Shown: in pieces, positions 52,783-61,425 of the stretch
How the letters are laid out: each line of letters begins with the position of its first letter
Numbering within the stretch: the stretch's first letter is position 1
NCBI GenBank assembly: GCA_902760865.1
Contig: CACWID010000017.1
Coordinates: 1 to 64,000, forward strand
Length of the DNA stretch: 64,000 nucleotides
Source: an uncultured Bacteroidales bacterium
GTDB lineage: Bacteria > Bacteroidota > Bacteroidia > Bacteroidales > Muribaculaceae
Direction of reading: 5' to 3'
Translations under genes and position numbers: made by a program
Notes under the pieces: generated by a model
The model's input: only the letters and a program-made list of their open reading frames with translations
The model's database searches: none
Told to the model about the DNA's origin: nothing

Positions 52783-52837
52783 GAGCTCAGTTTTCAGTTT
52801 TTAGTTATTATGGGCTTTAAAGACCTTAAGGCCGTTC

Positions 52838-54415
52838 CTAATTCTCCTCGTTTTCCTCGAGGCCGAAGCACTCTTTGATGGCCTTGCGGATGGCGCGGGC
52901 ACTTTCCTTGCCGCCCTTGAGGATGTTCAGCACGCCACGGACGTAGTCGTCCTTGTTCTTGTAGCCGCACAGGATGGCGACATTGCTCTCGATGAGCATC
53001 AGCTTCTGGTTATAGACCTTGAGAATGCTGGCATAGTCGTTGTTGTCCTCATAGACATGGAACTCACGGCACAACTGGTCGTAGAGGCCACGCGGGTTGA
53101 TTTCGCTCACGAGTTCCACCATGTGGTTTTCCAGGGCATTGATGCTGGTGAACTTCATGTCGATGCGTTTCTCCACGTCGCGCTTCACGCGGTGCCGCAC
53201 GTGCTGCAAAGCCTGCTGCTTGAGCTCCTTGGTAAACATGGCGATGACCCGCTTTTTCACCTTGGGAAAAACGATGTCCGGGTTACGGTGTTTGTAAACG
53301 GCAACGGCGCGGATGACGCCTTCAAGCATGAGGATATTCTCGACCTCGGCGACATTGGGCACGAGGATGTTCTTCTTGCGCAGGTATTCCACCTCCTCGT
53401 CGCTGCGGCGGTCGCGGTCCACAATGCCGCGGCTCTCGAGCTGGTGGAAATTCTGCAGGTCACCGAAGGTGCGCACCGTCTCGATGACCTTGTTGCAGCT
53501 GCCCAGGGGCTTGACGGTGTATTCGGGGAAAATGAGGGGATACAGCCTGGAGTCGATGCTGTGCTTGTCGTCGCCCTCGATAAACAAGACGGGTTTGCGG
53601 CTGCCTAGCAGGTCGAGCAGGGCCGTGTCGAGGTCGCGGCTTGAGGTCATCACCTCATAGTCCCACGCCTCGGCCTCGGGATCATACGCCTTGACCCACA
53701 CGCACTGGTTATCGATGCGCGAGCTGGCAAACTCCACGTCATGGGTATTGTAAATGAAGGTGCAGTCGGGGCGCATCTGCTCCAGCACGTTCCACAAGGT
53801 GCGCATGATGCTGCTGTGGATGAAGGTCTCGGGGTCATCGACCAGGATGGCGGCATCAGGCATGGCATAGAGCACCGCACCGATATAGTAGAGCACCGAC
53901 TTCTCGCCGTCACTCAGGCGCATCAGCGGATACTTGTCCTCATAGCCCTCGCTGGTAAACATCAGCTTGCCGTTCTCGCGCAGCACCTTGTTCTTGGGGA
54001 ACACCTCCTGCCACTTCTTGACGGTAATGTCGAGTTTGGTCTTGGGGAACTCCATCTGCTCGTCCATGAGTTTGTGGGCCTTGAAGTTCATCAGCTCGCG
54101 GAACTCGTCATTGAGCATGATAAAGAACAACTTGTCAAACTCGGTCTCGGCCTTGTTCTGAATCAAGGGGTTAGCAGCATTCATGCGGTTGAACATATCC
54201 TCGATAGAGCCAGGCATGACCTCCTTGCTAGGCGGTGTCGTGAAGAGCGCCTTCAGCGCCGAGATACGGTAAGCCTTGTCTCCCAGTTCGTCAACAAGTG
54301 CCGAGCAGAAACGGCTCTTGCCCGCACCGTTCGTTCCGATGACAGTGATTTGCTTGGACTCCACCAGCACTTCAGGCTGATGCCCGTCCATCCTCTTGGG
54401 TAGTCTGATGTCCAT
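52838..54415 (-). CDS. AAA ATPase fused to a DUF4435/TOPRIM-like domain
   Basis: 525 residues. AAA_15/21-type ATPase half with Walker A GTNGAGKS at 27-34, signature-like LSDGEKSVLYYIGAVLY, Walker B AAILVDDPETFIH and H-loop YNTHDVEF. A DUF4435 (TOPRIM-like) half starts at about 275: FIEGDDKHSIDSRLY (Glu) and GIVDRDRRSDEEVEYL (DxD), the acidic residues used by OLD/PARIS-type nucleases. In PARIS the same two domains form AriA and AriB, sometimes fused. A defence role is possible, but such fusions also occur as ordinary chromosomal genes. Confidence 0.8.
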   Translation of the reverse strand: MDIRLPKRMDGHQPEVLVESKQITVIGTNGAGKSRFCSALVDELGDKAYRISALKALFTTPPSKEVMPGSIEDMFNRMNAANPLIQNKAETEFDKLFFIMLNDEFRELMNFKAHKLMDEQMEFPKTKLDITVKKWQEVFPKNKVLRENGKLMFTSEGYEDKYPLMRLSDGEKSVLYYIGAVLYAMPDAAILVDDPETFIHSSIMRTLWNVLEQMRPDCTFIYNTHDVEFASSRIDNQCVWVKAYDPEAEAWDYEVMTSSRDLDTALLDLLGSRKPVLFIEGDDKHSIDSRLYPLIFPEYTVKPLGSCNKVIETVRTFGDLQNFHQLESRGIVDRDRRSDEEVEYLRKKNILVPNVAEVENILMLEGVIRAVAVYKHRNPDIVFPKVKKRVIAMFTKELKQQALQHVRHRVKRDVEKRIDMKFTSINALENHMVELVSEINPRGLYDQLCREFHVYEDNNDYASILKVYNQKLMLIESNVAILCGYKNKDDYVRGVLNILKGGKESARAIRKAIKECFGLEENEEN

Positions 54416-54447
54416 AATCTGATGATATTACTCTTCTTATCTTACCT

Positions 54448-54490
54448 CTAAAAAAACGCGGATTACGCGAATTATCGCGAATTATTTATT
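54448..54490. repeat. Copies of the CGCGAATT repeat core
   Basis: GGATTACGCGAATTATCGCGAATTATT matches the palindromic core of the family at 15205-15476 but lacks the GGCATCCGCAT companion. Confidence 0.55.
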
Positions 54491-54518
54491 TATTCATCAA
54501 CAGTCCACGCAACGCATT

Positions 54519-54914
54519 CTATTGATATAATAAATTGTTACTGTTAACGACTCTTGCTGTTTCAAGACTCTTTTTAGCAAAGTTTCCAATAATACCCAGT
54601 TGATAACCTGTTGCTTTCAGATAATTCAGAACTTGGCATTTATGAATTTCAACGATATCGGAAACAGTTTTCAACTCAACAATTATTTTGTCGTAACAGA
54701 TAAAATCAGCAATATATTCTTTTTTAAGAATAATGTCTTTATATCTAATCCTCAAGTGCACTTCACGTTCGTAAGGTATGCCGGCCTTCTTGAACTCATG
54801 CTCCAAAGCTTCTTGGTATACTTGCTCCAAGAAACCGGGCCCTAGTTCTTTATGAACTTCCAACAAGCAACCTTTTATTTTATATGACTCTTCAGGATAT
54901 ATTAAATATGCCAT
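54519..54914 (-). CDS. GxxExxY protein (PD-(D/E)XK-like)
   Basis: 131 residues. It carries the signature GPGFLEQVYQEAL and a nuclease-like ADFICYDKIIVELKT (D-x7-E-L-K pattern). Family members are small, widespread and of unclear function. The intergenic side towards 54415 holds another CGAATT-type repeat. Confidence 0.8.
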   Translation of the reverse strand: MAYLIYPEESYKIKGCLLEVHKELGPGFLEQVYQEALEHEFKKAGIPYEREVHLRIRYKDIILKKEYIADFICYDKIIVELKTVSDIVEIHKCQVLNYLKATGYQLGIIGNFAKKSLETARVVNSNNLLYQ

Positions 54915-55119
54915 ATTATGAAACTGCTATCAGCTCTCAAAAAATAATTCGTGTTAATCAGCGTAATCAGCGTTTTAATAATGACAGGCAATAGCTTTTG
55001 CCATTATGAAACGGGTAAAATTACTTCATTTTTTTCATAGTGCCAACGAATTTCCCTCCAAAGTGCCAAAATGGACTTTTTTTCACACTTTTGACATATA
55101 CGGTATGACGTTTTTGAGT

Positions 55120-55127
55120 AATTTTGC
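55120..55127 (+). promoter_or_regulatory. -7 promoter box TAATTTTG at the permease start
   Basis: TAATTTTG ends about eight bases before the ATGATG at 55135-55140. It therefore argues against the longer open frame beginning at 55006. Confidence 0.55.
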
Positions 55128-55134
55128 CGCTGTT

Positions 55135-56382
55135 ATGATGGACTATGTAAACGCATTTGTATCGATGTTGAATGGCATGTCGCCGTATCTGCTGTTGGGT
55201 TTCCTGATAGCGGGGTTGTTGCATGCCTTTGTGCCGTCGTCAATCTATAGCCGCTATCTGGCGGGCACGGGACTGCGCTCGGTAGCCACTGCTGCGGCGT
55301 TCGGAATCCCGCTGCCGTTGTGCTCATGCGGCGTGCTGCCCACGGCGGTAGCCCTGCGTCGCAGCGGAGCCTCGCGTGCAGCCTCGACGTCTTTTCTCAT
55401 CGCCACACCCCAGACGGGAGTGGACAGCATCATGGCGACCTACTCGATGATGGGACTGCCCTTTGCCATCCTTCGCCCCGTGGCAGCGCTGGTGACATCG
55501 CTGCTGGGTGGCCTGGCCGTAGGGCACTGGGAACGCAAGGGAGCCCTCGACGATGTGCACGACGAAGCGAACTATGAGTTCAGCGAGCTGCCCAAGGGTC
55601 TGTGGAACAAGATAAAAGAGACCCTGAAATATGGCTTCTTCGACATGATGCAGAGCATCGGCCGCTGGCTGCTGCTGGGCCTGGTGGTCGCCACATTGAT
55701 CACCGTGCTGCTGCCCGACGACTTCTTCTCGACCTATGCCCGCTGGCCGCTGCTCAACATGCTGATCATCGTGCTCGTGGCCGTACCGATGTATGTGTGC
55801 GCCACAGGGTCCATCCCCATTGCTGCCGCCCTCATGCTCAAGGGCATGTCACCCGGTTGTGCCCTGGTGCTGCTCATGGCCGGCCCAGCCGCCAACCTGG
55901 CTTCGATGTTCGTGGTGAACAACGCCTTCGGCCGCAAGGCGACCATCGTCTATCTGCTGTCGATTATCGGCGGTGCGGTAGGTTTCGGTGTGCTGGTGGA
56001 TTATTGGCCCGGGATACGCCAGGTATTTACCGACGCCCTACCCTGCCACATGATGCATCACGACCACATGATGGGCGCCTCGTGGCTCAACACCATCTGC
56101 AGCATCGCCCTGCTGTGCATGATTGCACTCGCCCTGGGCGCAAAATACTGGAAATCATATCAAATCAAACGTAATAAAACTGCTACTATGAAAGAATTCA
56201 AAGTTAAAGGCATGATGTGTGCACACTGCAAGGCCAACGTAGAAAAGGGCCTCGCCGCACTTCCCGGAGTAGAAAAAGTGACCGTTGACCTCGCTAAGGG
56301 CACCGCCCTCGTCGAGGGCTTCGTCCCCGACCAGCTCATCATCGACTGCATCGAGGACCTGGGCTACCAGTACGAGCCCTGA
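55135..56382 (+). CDS. SO_0444-like metal-efflux permease with HMA tail
   Basis: About 415 residues from the ATG pair at 55135. About eight membrane segments with the family motif PLPLCSCGVLPTAVALRRSG, the GVDSIMATYSMMGLPFAI loop and MYVCATGSIPIAAALMLKG. The C-terminus holds an HMA domain (KVKGMMCAHCKANVEKGL; CxxC) of the copper/zinc chaperone type. The pair suggests export of Cu+ or Zn2+ with metal delivery by the tail. The frame runs upstream to 55006, but the promoter box at 55120 makes the later start likely. Confidence 0.85.
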   Translation: MMDYVNAFVSMLNGMSPYLLLGFLIAGLLHAFVPSSIYSRYLAGTGLRSVATAAAFGIPLPLCSCGVLPTAVALRRSGASRAASTSFLIATPQTGVDSIMATYSMMGLPFAILRPVAALVTSLLGGLAVGHWERKGALDDVHDEANYEFSELPKGLWNKIKETLKYGFFDMMQSIGRWLLLGLVVATLITVLLPDDFFSTYARWPLLNMLIIVLVAVPMYVCATGSIPIAAALMLKGMSPGCALVLLMAGPAANLASMFVVNNAFGRKATIVYLLSIIGGAVGFGVLVDYWPGIRQVFTDALPCHMMHHDHMMGASWLNTICSIALLCMIALALGAKYWKSYQIKRNKTATMKEFKVKGMMCAHCKANVEKGLAALPGVEKVTVDLAKGTALVEGFVPDQLIIDCIEDLGYQYEP

Positions 56383-56453
56383 TGCAATCTCTAGACCATC
56401 TAGATCATCTAGATTATCTAGAAAGTCTAGATTATCTAGAAAAGGAAACGGAG
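56383..56453. repeat. TCTAGATTATCTAGA tract
   Basis: Several overlapping copies of TCTAGATCATCTAGATTATC in the gap between the permease gene and menG. Each is palindromic, so the tract could also fold as a terminator for both converging genes. Confidence 0.6.
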
Positions 56454-57206
56454 TTACTTCACGGCTGTGTAGATGGTGCACACGCCCAGCGTGAGGCACT
56501 TGAACGTCGTGTCCCGTAGGCCGGCGTTACGCATCAGCTGGAGCATGTCGTCGCCCTGCGGGACGGCAGCAATGCTCTCCGGCAGATAACGGTAGGCCGT
56601 CTTGTCGCCGCTCTTCATGGCGCCGATAGCAGGGATGATGTGCAGCGCGTAGAGGTCGTAGAACCAACGAATCAGGGGGTTCCCGGGCGTGGACAGTTCC
56701 AGCACACACAGCATGCCGCCGGGCTTGAGCACGCGCGCCATCTCCTTGTAGCCCTGCTGCAGATGCTCGAAGTTGCGCACCCCGAAGGCCACCGTCACGG
56801 CGTCAAACGTGCCATCAGCCATCGGCAGCGCCATGCAGTCGCCTTTTACAAAGGTAATCTTCTCCTCCAGGCCTTTGTCCTTGACCTTGCGCCGTGCTTC
56901 GTCGAGCATCCCCTGCGACAGGTCGATGCCCGTGATGTGCTGCGGGCTGAGCGACTTGTTCAGCTGGATGGCAAAGTCGCCGGTACCCGTCGCCACATCT
57001 AGGATGGCGGCAGGACGGATGCGTTTCAGCCGTTTCACAGCCAATTTACGCCACCAGACGTCGATGCCCAGCGTCATCGCCCTGTTCATGAAGTCATAGG
57101 CGGGCGCAATGGCGTCAAACATCTGCCTGACCTGCTCGGTCTTGGCGGTGTCGGTGATGCCATAGGGGGTCACCTGCTCTACCCTATTGCCATTGTCGTT
57201 GATCAT
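56454..57206 (-). CDS. menG: Demethylmenaquinone methyltransferase
   Basis: 250 residues. MenG/UbiE signature DVWWRKLAVKRLKR, SAM motif ILDVATGTGDFAIQL, GIDLSQGMLDEARRK, then the VAFGVRNFEHLQQG and PGGMLCVLELSTPG blocks. It methylates demethylmenaquinone in the last step of menaquinone synthesis. The ATG overlaps the phoH stop by four bases (ATGA), so expression is coupled. Confidence 0.95.
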   Translation of the reverse strand: MINDNGNRVEQVTPYGITDTAKTEQVRQMFDAIAPAYDFMNRAMTLGIDVWWRKLAVKRLKRIRPAAILDVATGTGDFAIQLNKSLSPQHITGIDLSQGMLDEARRKVKDKGLEEKITFVKGDCMALPMADGTFDAVTVAFGVRNFEHLQQGYKEMARVLKPGGMLCVLELSTPGNPLIRWFYDLYALHIIPAIGAMKSGDKTAYRYLPESIAAVPQGDDMLQLMRNAGLRDTTFKCLTLGVCTIYTAVK

Positions 57207-58210
57207 GCCTGCTCGCCGTCGGGTTGCTTGTAGTCGTCACGGCCCTCGCGCCTCTCGGCGTTATAGAGCTTGTTCTCCTCCTGGAAGCGCTCGTAGGCCT
57301 CGACAATGCGCTGTACCAGCTGGTGACGCACAATGTCCTTTTTCTCGAACTCTACCTTGCCGATGCCCTTCACGCCGTCGAGCACGCGCAGGGCGTGGAT
57401 CAGGCCCGATGTGACGCTGCGCGGCAGGTCGATCTGTGTCGTGTCGCCGGTGACGATCATCTTGGAGCCCATACCCAGGCGGGTAAGGAACATCTTGATC
57501 TGGTGTGTCGTGGTATTCTGCGCCTCGTCGAGGACGATGATGGCGTCGTTGAGCGTGCGGCCTCGCATGAAGGCCAACGGAGCGATCTGGATGACATTGT
57601 TCTCCATATACTCCTTCAGTTTGGCCTGGGGAATCATGTCCTCGAGCGCGTCATAGAGCGGCTGCAGGTAGGGGTCGATCTTGTCCTTCATATCGCCGGG
57701 CAGGAAACCCAGTTTCTCGCCGGCCTCGACTGCGGGCCTCGAGAGGATGATTTTGCGTATCTCGCGGTTCTTCAACGCCCGCACAGCCAGCGCCACAGCC
57801 AGATAGGTCTTACCAGTACCGGCAGGTCCCAAGGCAAAAGTCAAGTCATTGTGCATGAAGGTCTTGACCAGCAGTTGCTGGTTAGGTGTGCGGCCGCTGA
57901 TGGGCTTGCCGTTCACGCCGTAGACGATGACGTCGTCCATCTTCAGCTGTTTGGGCGGCGTGCCCTTGATGGTGTCGATGATGACATCCTCGGGCAGGGT
58001 ATTGTAGGTCGCGCAATAGTCGGCAAGCGAGTGTATCTTCTGTTCAAATTCGGCAGTCTCGTTATCATCGCCGATGACCGTGATGACGCTGCCGCGCGCA
58101 GCCATGCGCAGTTTCGGGAACAGGTTGCGTATGAGTTGTATGTTGCTGTTATTCACCCCGTAGAAAGTCACGGGATCCACGTTGTCAATAATAATGTGCC
58201 GTTCAATCAT
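57203..58210 (-). CDS. phoH: PhoH-family ATPase
   Basis: 335 residues. An N-terminal domain with an RNA-binding-like strand (RGSVITVIGDDNETAEFEQ) precedes the PhoH ATPase: Walker A GPAGTGKTYLAVAL, LSRPAVEAGEKLGFLPGDM, Walker B NDAIIVLDEAQN. PhoH proteins are ATPases tied to RNA metabolism or phosphate stress. The gene is upstream of menG in one operon. A TAATTTTG box is at 58236-58243. Confidence 0.93.
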   Translation of the reverse strand: MIERHIIIDNVDPVTFYGVNNSNIQLIRNLFPKLRMAARGSVITVIGDDNETAEFEQKIHSLADYCATYNTLPEDVIIDTIKGTPPKQLKMDDVIVYGVNGKPISGRTPNQQLLVKTFMHNDLTFALGPAGTGKTYLAVALAVRALKNREIRKIILSRPAVEAGEKLGFLPGDMKDKIDPYLQPLYDALEDMIPQAKLKEYMENNVIQIAPLAFMRGRTLNDAIIVLDEAQNTTTHQIKMFLTRLGMGSKMIVTGDTTQIDLPRSVTSGLIHALRVLDGVKGIGKVEFEKKDIVRHQLVQRIVEAYERFQEENKLYNAERREGRDDYKQPDGEQA

Positions 58211-58519
58211 TCAAAAATCCTATAAAATCTACCCACAAAATTAATACAAAATTGTACAACCCAAAAACAGAACAAAAACATTTTCTCTTTTTTTGACACG
58301 AATGCTAGTGAATGGTCATGATTATCATGATTTTGTGTTCATCCGCATCGATTGACTGGACCGGTGTGATTGAAGGCCGGCATGGTATTCATTGCCAGTG
58401 TCGGGCCACCAGAAGGCTTGCCAATGACGGTTTTTAGGCAGAATGCTTGGATTTTTGAGGAAAAGATAGTAATTTCGCAAGTTAAACATAAGTGAAACGA
58501 CAAAACTGAACCAAAAGAT
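58211..58519. other. Divergent intergenic region, phoH and rmlA
   Basis: Holds the phoH -7 box TAATTTTG at 58236-58243. The rmlA side has no clear TAnnTTTG box; a TAATTTCG lies near 58470. No gene. Confidence 0.55.
58236..58243 (-). promoter_or_regulatory. -7 promoter box TAATTTTG for phoH-menG
   Basis: TAATTTTG on the minus strand, 26 bases before the phoH ATG. Confidence 0.55.
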
Positions 58520-59401
58520 ATGAAAGGAATCGTACTGGCAGGAGGCTCTGGGACAAGACTTTATCCCGTGACCAAAGGCATATCCAAGCAACTCATACCC
58601 ATCTATGACAAGCCGATGGTGTACTACCCGATCTCGGTGCTGATGCTGGCAGGAATCCGCGAGATTCTCATCATCTCGACCCCTCAAGACCTGCCGATGT
58701 TCCGCCGTCTGCTGGGCAGCGGCGAAGAAATCGGCGTGCACTTTGAGTATGCCGAGCAGCCCCGCCCTGAGGGACTGGCGCAGGCCTTCATCATCGGTGA
58801 GGAGTTCATCGGCAAGGACAGCGTGTGCCTGGTGCTGGGCGACAACATCTTCTACGGCCAGAGCTTCACCCGCATGCTCATGGACGCCGTGGAACGCACC
58901 GAGCGCGAGCAGATCGCGACGCTCTGGGCCTATGGCGTGAAGGATCCCCAGCGATTCGGCGTGGTGGCCTTTGACGACCAGGGCAAGGCCACGAGCCTGG
59001 AGGAGAAGCCCGAGCACCCCAAGAGCAACTATGCCGTGACAGGCCTGTACTTCTACCCCAACGATGTCGTGGAAATCGCTAAGCACATCAAGCCCAGCGC
59101 ACGCGGCGAACTCGAGATCACGACCGTCAACCAGGAATTCCTGGCGATGGACCGCGTGCACGTGCAGACACTGGGCCGCGGCTTTGCCTGGCTTGACACG
59201 GGCACCAGCGAGTCGATGTCTGATGCATCCAACTTTATCGGCACTATCGTCAACATGCAGGGTGTCCAGGTGGCCGCGCTCGAGGAGATCGCCTTCCGCA
59301 AGGGCTGGATCAACGCCGAGCAACTGCTGGCCATCGCCGAGCCCATGAGTAAGAACAATTACGGGCAATACCTGATTAAACTGGCGCATAATGGAAAATG
59401 A
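58520..59401 (+). CDS. rmlA: Glucose-1-phosphate thymidylyltransferase
   Basis: 293 residues. Nucleotidyltransferase signature [35 protein letters not shown] and [10 protein letters not shown]. It makes dTDP-glucose from glucose 1-phosphate and dTTP, the first step towards dTDP-linked deoxysugars. First gene of a plus-strand operon; rmlB is not in the window, so dehydration must come from elsewhere. The next gene starts 11 bases before its stop. Confidence 0.95.
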   Translation: MKGIVLAGGSGTRLYPVTKGISKQLIPIYDKPMVYYPISVLMLAGIREILIISTPQDLPMFRRLLGSGEEIGVHFEYAEQPRPEGLAQAFIIGEEFIGKDSVCLVLGDNIFYGQSFTRMLMDAVERTEREQIATLWAYGVKDPQRFGVVAFDDQGKATSLEEKPEHPKSNYAVTGLYFYPNDVVEIAKHIKPSARGELEITTVNQEFLAMDRVHVQTLGRGFAWLDTGTSESMSDASNFIGTIVNMQGVQVAALEEIAFRKGWINAEQLLAIAEPMSKNNYGQYLIKLAHNGK

Positions 59402-59816
59402 GAGCATCAAGATAGCCCGACTCATCGAGCTACCCAAAATCAAAGACCCTCGCGGTAACCTCACGGCTATCGAGAGCGGCAAAGATGTTCCCTTCGAGGT
59501 GCTTCGCAACTATTGGATCTATGACGTGCCCAGCGGAATGTGGCGCGACGGACATGCCTTCAAGCAGCAACAAGAGTTTATCGTAGCCCTGAGCGGCAGC
59601 TTTGACGTGGTCGTCAACGACGGCGTCAACGAGCACACCTTCCACCTCTCACGTCCCCAAGTGGGGTTGCTTATCCCCAACCTGACTTGGCGCCACATCA
59701 ACAATTTCTCCACCAACTCAGTCGCATTGGTGCTCACGAGCACCTACTATGACGCAGATGACTATATTGAAGACTTTGAAAACTTTAAAATCCTGAAAAA
59801 TGGAAAAGCTGAATAG
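59391..59816 (+). CDS. FdtA/QdtA-like sugar 3,4-ketoisomerase, cupin
   Basis: 141 residues. Cupin fold with the WxcM/FdtA pattern [31 protein letters not shown] and [18 protein letters not shown]. It moves the keto group of dTDP-4-keto-6-deoxyglucose from C4 to C3. It overlaps rmlA by 11 bases and the next, homologous gene by 17, so translation is coupled. HA replaces the more usual RGxHAH-type ligand order, so metal or substrate binding may differ between the two copies. Confidence 0.85.
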   Translation: MENESIKIARLIELPKIKDPRGNLTAIESGKDVPFEVLRNYWIYDVPSGMWRDGHAFKQQQEFIVALSGSFDVVVNDGVNEHTFHLSRPQVGLLIPNLTWRHINNFSTNSVALVLTSTYYDADDYIEDFENFKILKNGKAE

Positions 59817-60279
59817 TATAATAACAGACAGAATCAAAATTCACAGGGAGTCACACATAAAGGACTGCCGCATCATCACGCTGGACAGGCACCACCATGC
59901 CAACGGCAACCTGACAGCCGTCAACAACGGCATTGACCTGCCGTTCAACATCCAGCGCACGTTCTACATCTATGACGTGCCTGGCGGAGCCGAACGTGGC
60001 GGACACAGCCACTACACCTGCCACGAGTTCATCATTGCCATCAGCGGCAGCTTTGACGTCACCATCGATGACGGTACCGAGCAGCAAACTTACACCCTGA
60101 ACCGCCCCTACCAGGGTCTGCTGGTCGTGCCCGGCATCTGGCGCACACTGCAGAATTTCTCATCAGGCTCGGTGTGCCTGGCGCTGGCATCTCACCACTA
60201 TGACGAGGATGACTACGTGCGTGACTATGGTAACTTCCTGAAACTAAAAACCGACCCGATAGGTCAACCCGAGGAATAA
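59800..60279 (+). CDS. FdtA/QdtA-like sugar 3,4-ketoisomerase, second copy
   Basis: 159 residues. Same cupin pattern as its neighbour: LTAVNNGIDLPFNIQRTFYI, PGGAERGGHSHYTCHEFIIA and SGSFDVTIDDG. It keeps RGGHSHYTCHE, closer to characterised family members. Tandem copies suggest either two products (for example fucose- versus quinovose-type 3-keto sugars) or a hetero-oligomer. Confidence 0.85.
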   Translation: MEKLNSIITDRIKIHRESHIKDCRIITLDRHHHANGNLTAVNNGIDLPFNIQRTFYIYDVPGGAERGGHSHYTCHEFIIAISGSFDVTIDDGTEQQTYTLNRPYQGLLVVPGIWRTLQNFSSGSVCLALASHHYDEDDYVRDYGNFLKLKTDPIGQPEE

Positions 60280-60286
60280 AGAAGCT

Positions 60287-61408
60287 ATGAAACAATACCC
60301 TTTTCTTGACCTGGCGCTAGCCAATGCGCCCTATATGGATGAACTCAAGGCTGCGGCATGCGAGGTCATCGAACGAGGACGCTACCTGCACAGCACCGAA
60401 ACAGACTTGCTGGAACAGGAAATCGCTGCGCTGTGCGAGGTGAAACACTGCGTGGCCGTGAGCAACGGGCTCGACTCGTTGCGACTCATCCTGCGAGCTT
60501 ACAAAGAAATGGGGCTGTTGCACGACGGTGACGAAGTCATCATCCCGGCCAACACCTATATTGCCAGCGTTCTCGCCGTGAGCGACTGCCATCTGAAACC
60601 CGTGTTGTGCGACCCGCGCGAGGACACCATGAACCTGGACTCCAGGCTGATTGAGGGCCTGATCACCCCGCGCACCCGTGCGGTGATGCCTGTGCACCTG
60701 TATGGCACGCCCTGCTGGGACGAGACCCTGATGCGCGTCGCCCAGGAGCACAACCTGCTCATCATTGAGGACAACGCCCAAGCCATCGGCGCCCGCAGCG
60801 ATGTGGCCGGCCTTCACGGCACGCACGTCACTGGCGGCCTGGGGCATGTTGCCGGCATCAGTTTCTATCCCACCAAGAACCTGGGCGCACTGGGCGACGG
60901 AGGGGCCGTGGTGACCAACGACGACGAGCTCGCCGCCGTGGTCAAGGCCCTGGCCAACTATGGCTCGGACCGCCGGTACCACAACATCTACAAGGGCTAT
61001 AATTGCCGACTCGACGAGATACAGGCAGCGATGCTGCGCGTCAAGCTTCGCCACCTGGAAGAGGAAAACGACACCCGCAACAGTGTGGCGCGCACCTATG
61101 ACGAGTGCATCAGCAACCCACGGGTCAAGACACCGGTGATCTTTGAGGGCATGCGGCAGACTTGGCACCAGTATGTGGTGCGGGTCGATGGCCGGGACGC
61201 CTTCCGTAAATACCTGGCAAACAACGGAGTGGGTACAGACATACACTATGCTGTTCCGCCCCACATGCAGCCCTGCTACAGCGACCTGCCTCATGCAGCA
61301 CTGCCAGTCACTGAACTTCTGGCCGACGAGGTAGTCTCACTACCCATCGCCCACCCCATCACGGCTGCAGACGCACGCATCATCGCCGACATCATCAACC
61401 GTTACTGA
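60287..61408 (+). CDS. DegT/DnrJ/EryC1 sugar aminotransferase (FdtB-like)
   Basis: 373 residues. PLP-binding region GISFYPTKNLGALGDGGAVV (Lys), EVIIPANTYIASVLAVSDC and the conserved YGSDRRYHNIYKGYNCRLDE. It transfers an amino group to a 3-keto dTDP-sugar made by the preceding isomerases, giving a 3-amino-3,6-dideoxyhexose. An N-acetyltransferase (FdtC) is not seen here. Confidence 0.93.
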   Translation: MKQYPFLDLALANAPYMDELKAAACEVIERGRYLHSTETDLLEQEIAALCEVKHCVAVSNGLDSLRLILRAYKEMGLLHDGDEVIIPANTYIASVLAVSDCHLKPVLCDPREDTMNLDSRLIEGLITPRTRAVMPVHLYGTPCWDETLMRVAQEHNLLIIEDNAQAIGARSDVAGLHGTHVTGGLGHVAGISFYPTKNLGALGDGGAVVTNDDELAAVVKALANYGSDRRYHNIYKGYNCRLDEIQAAMLRVKLRHLEEENDTRNSVARTYDECISNPRVKTPVIFEGMRQTWHQYVVRVDGRDAFRKYLANNGVGTDIHYAVPPHMQPCYSDLPHAALPVTELLADEVVSLPIAHPITAADARIIADIINRY

Positions 61409-61425
61409 CACTGGCCGCACGCGAT

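Noticed and set aside
55006..55134. Longer start of the permease
   Set aside because: A TAATTTTG promoter box lies inside that extension and the membrane-protein homology begins at MDYVNAF.
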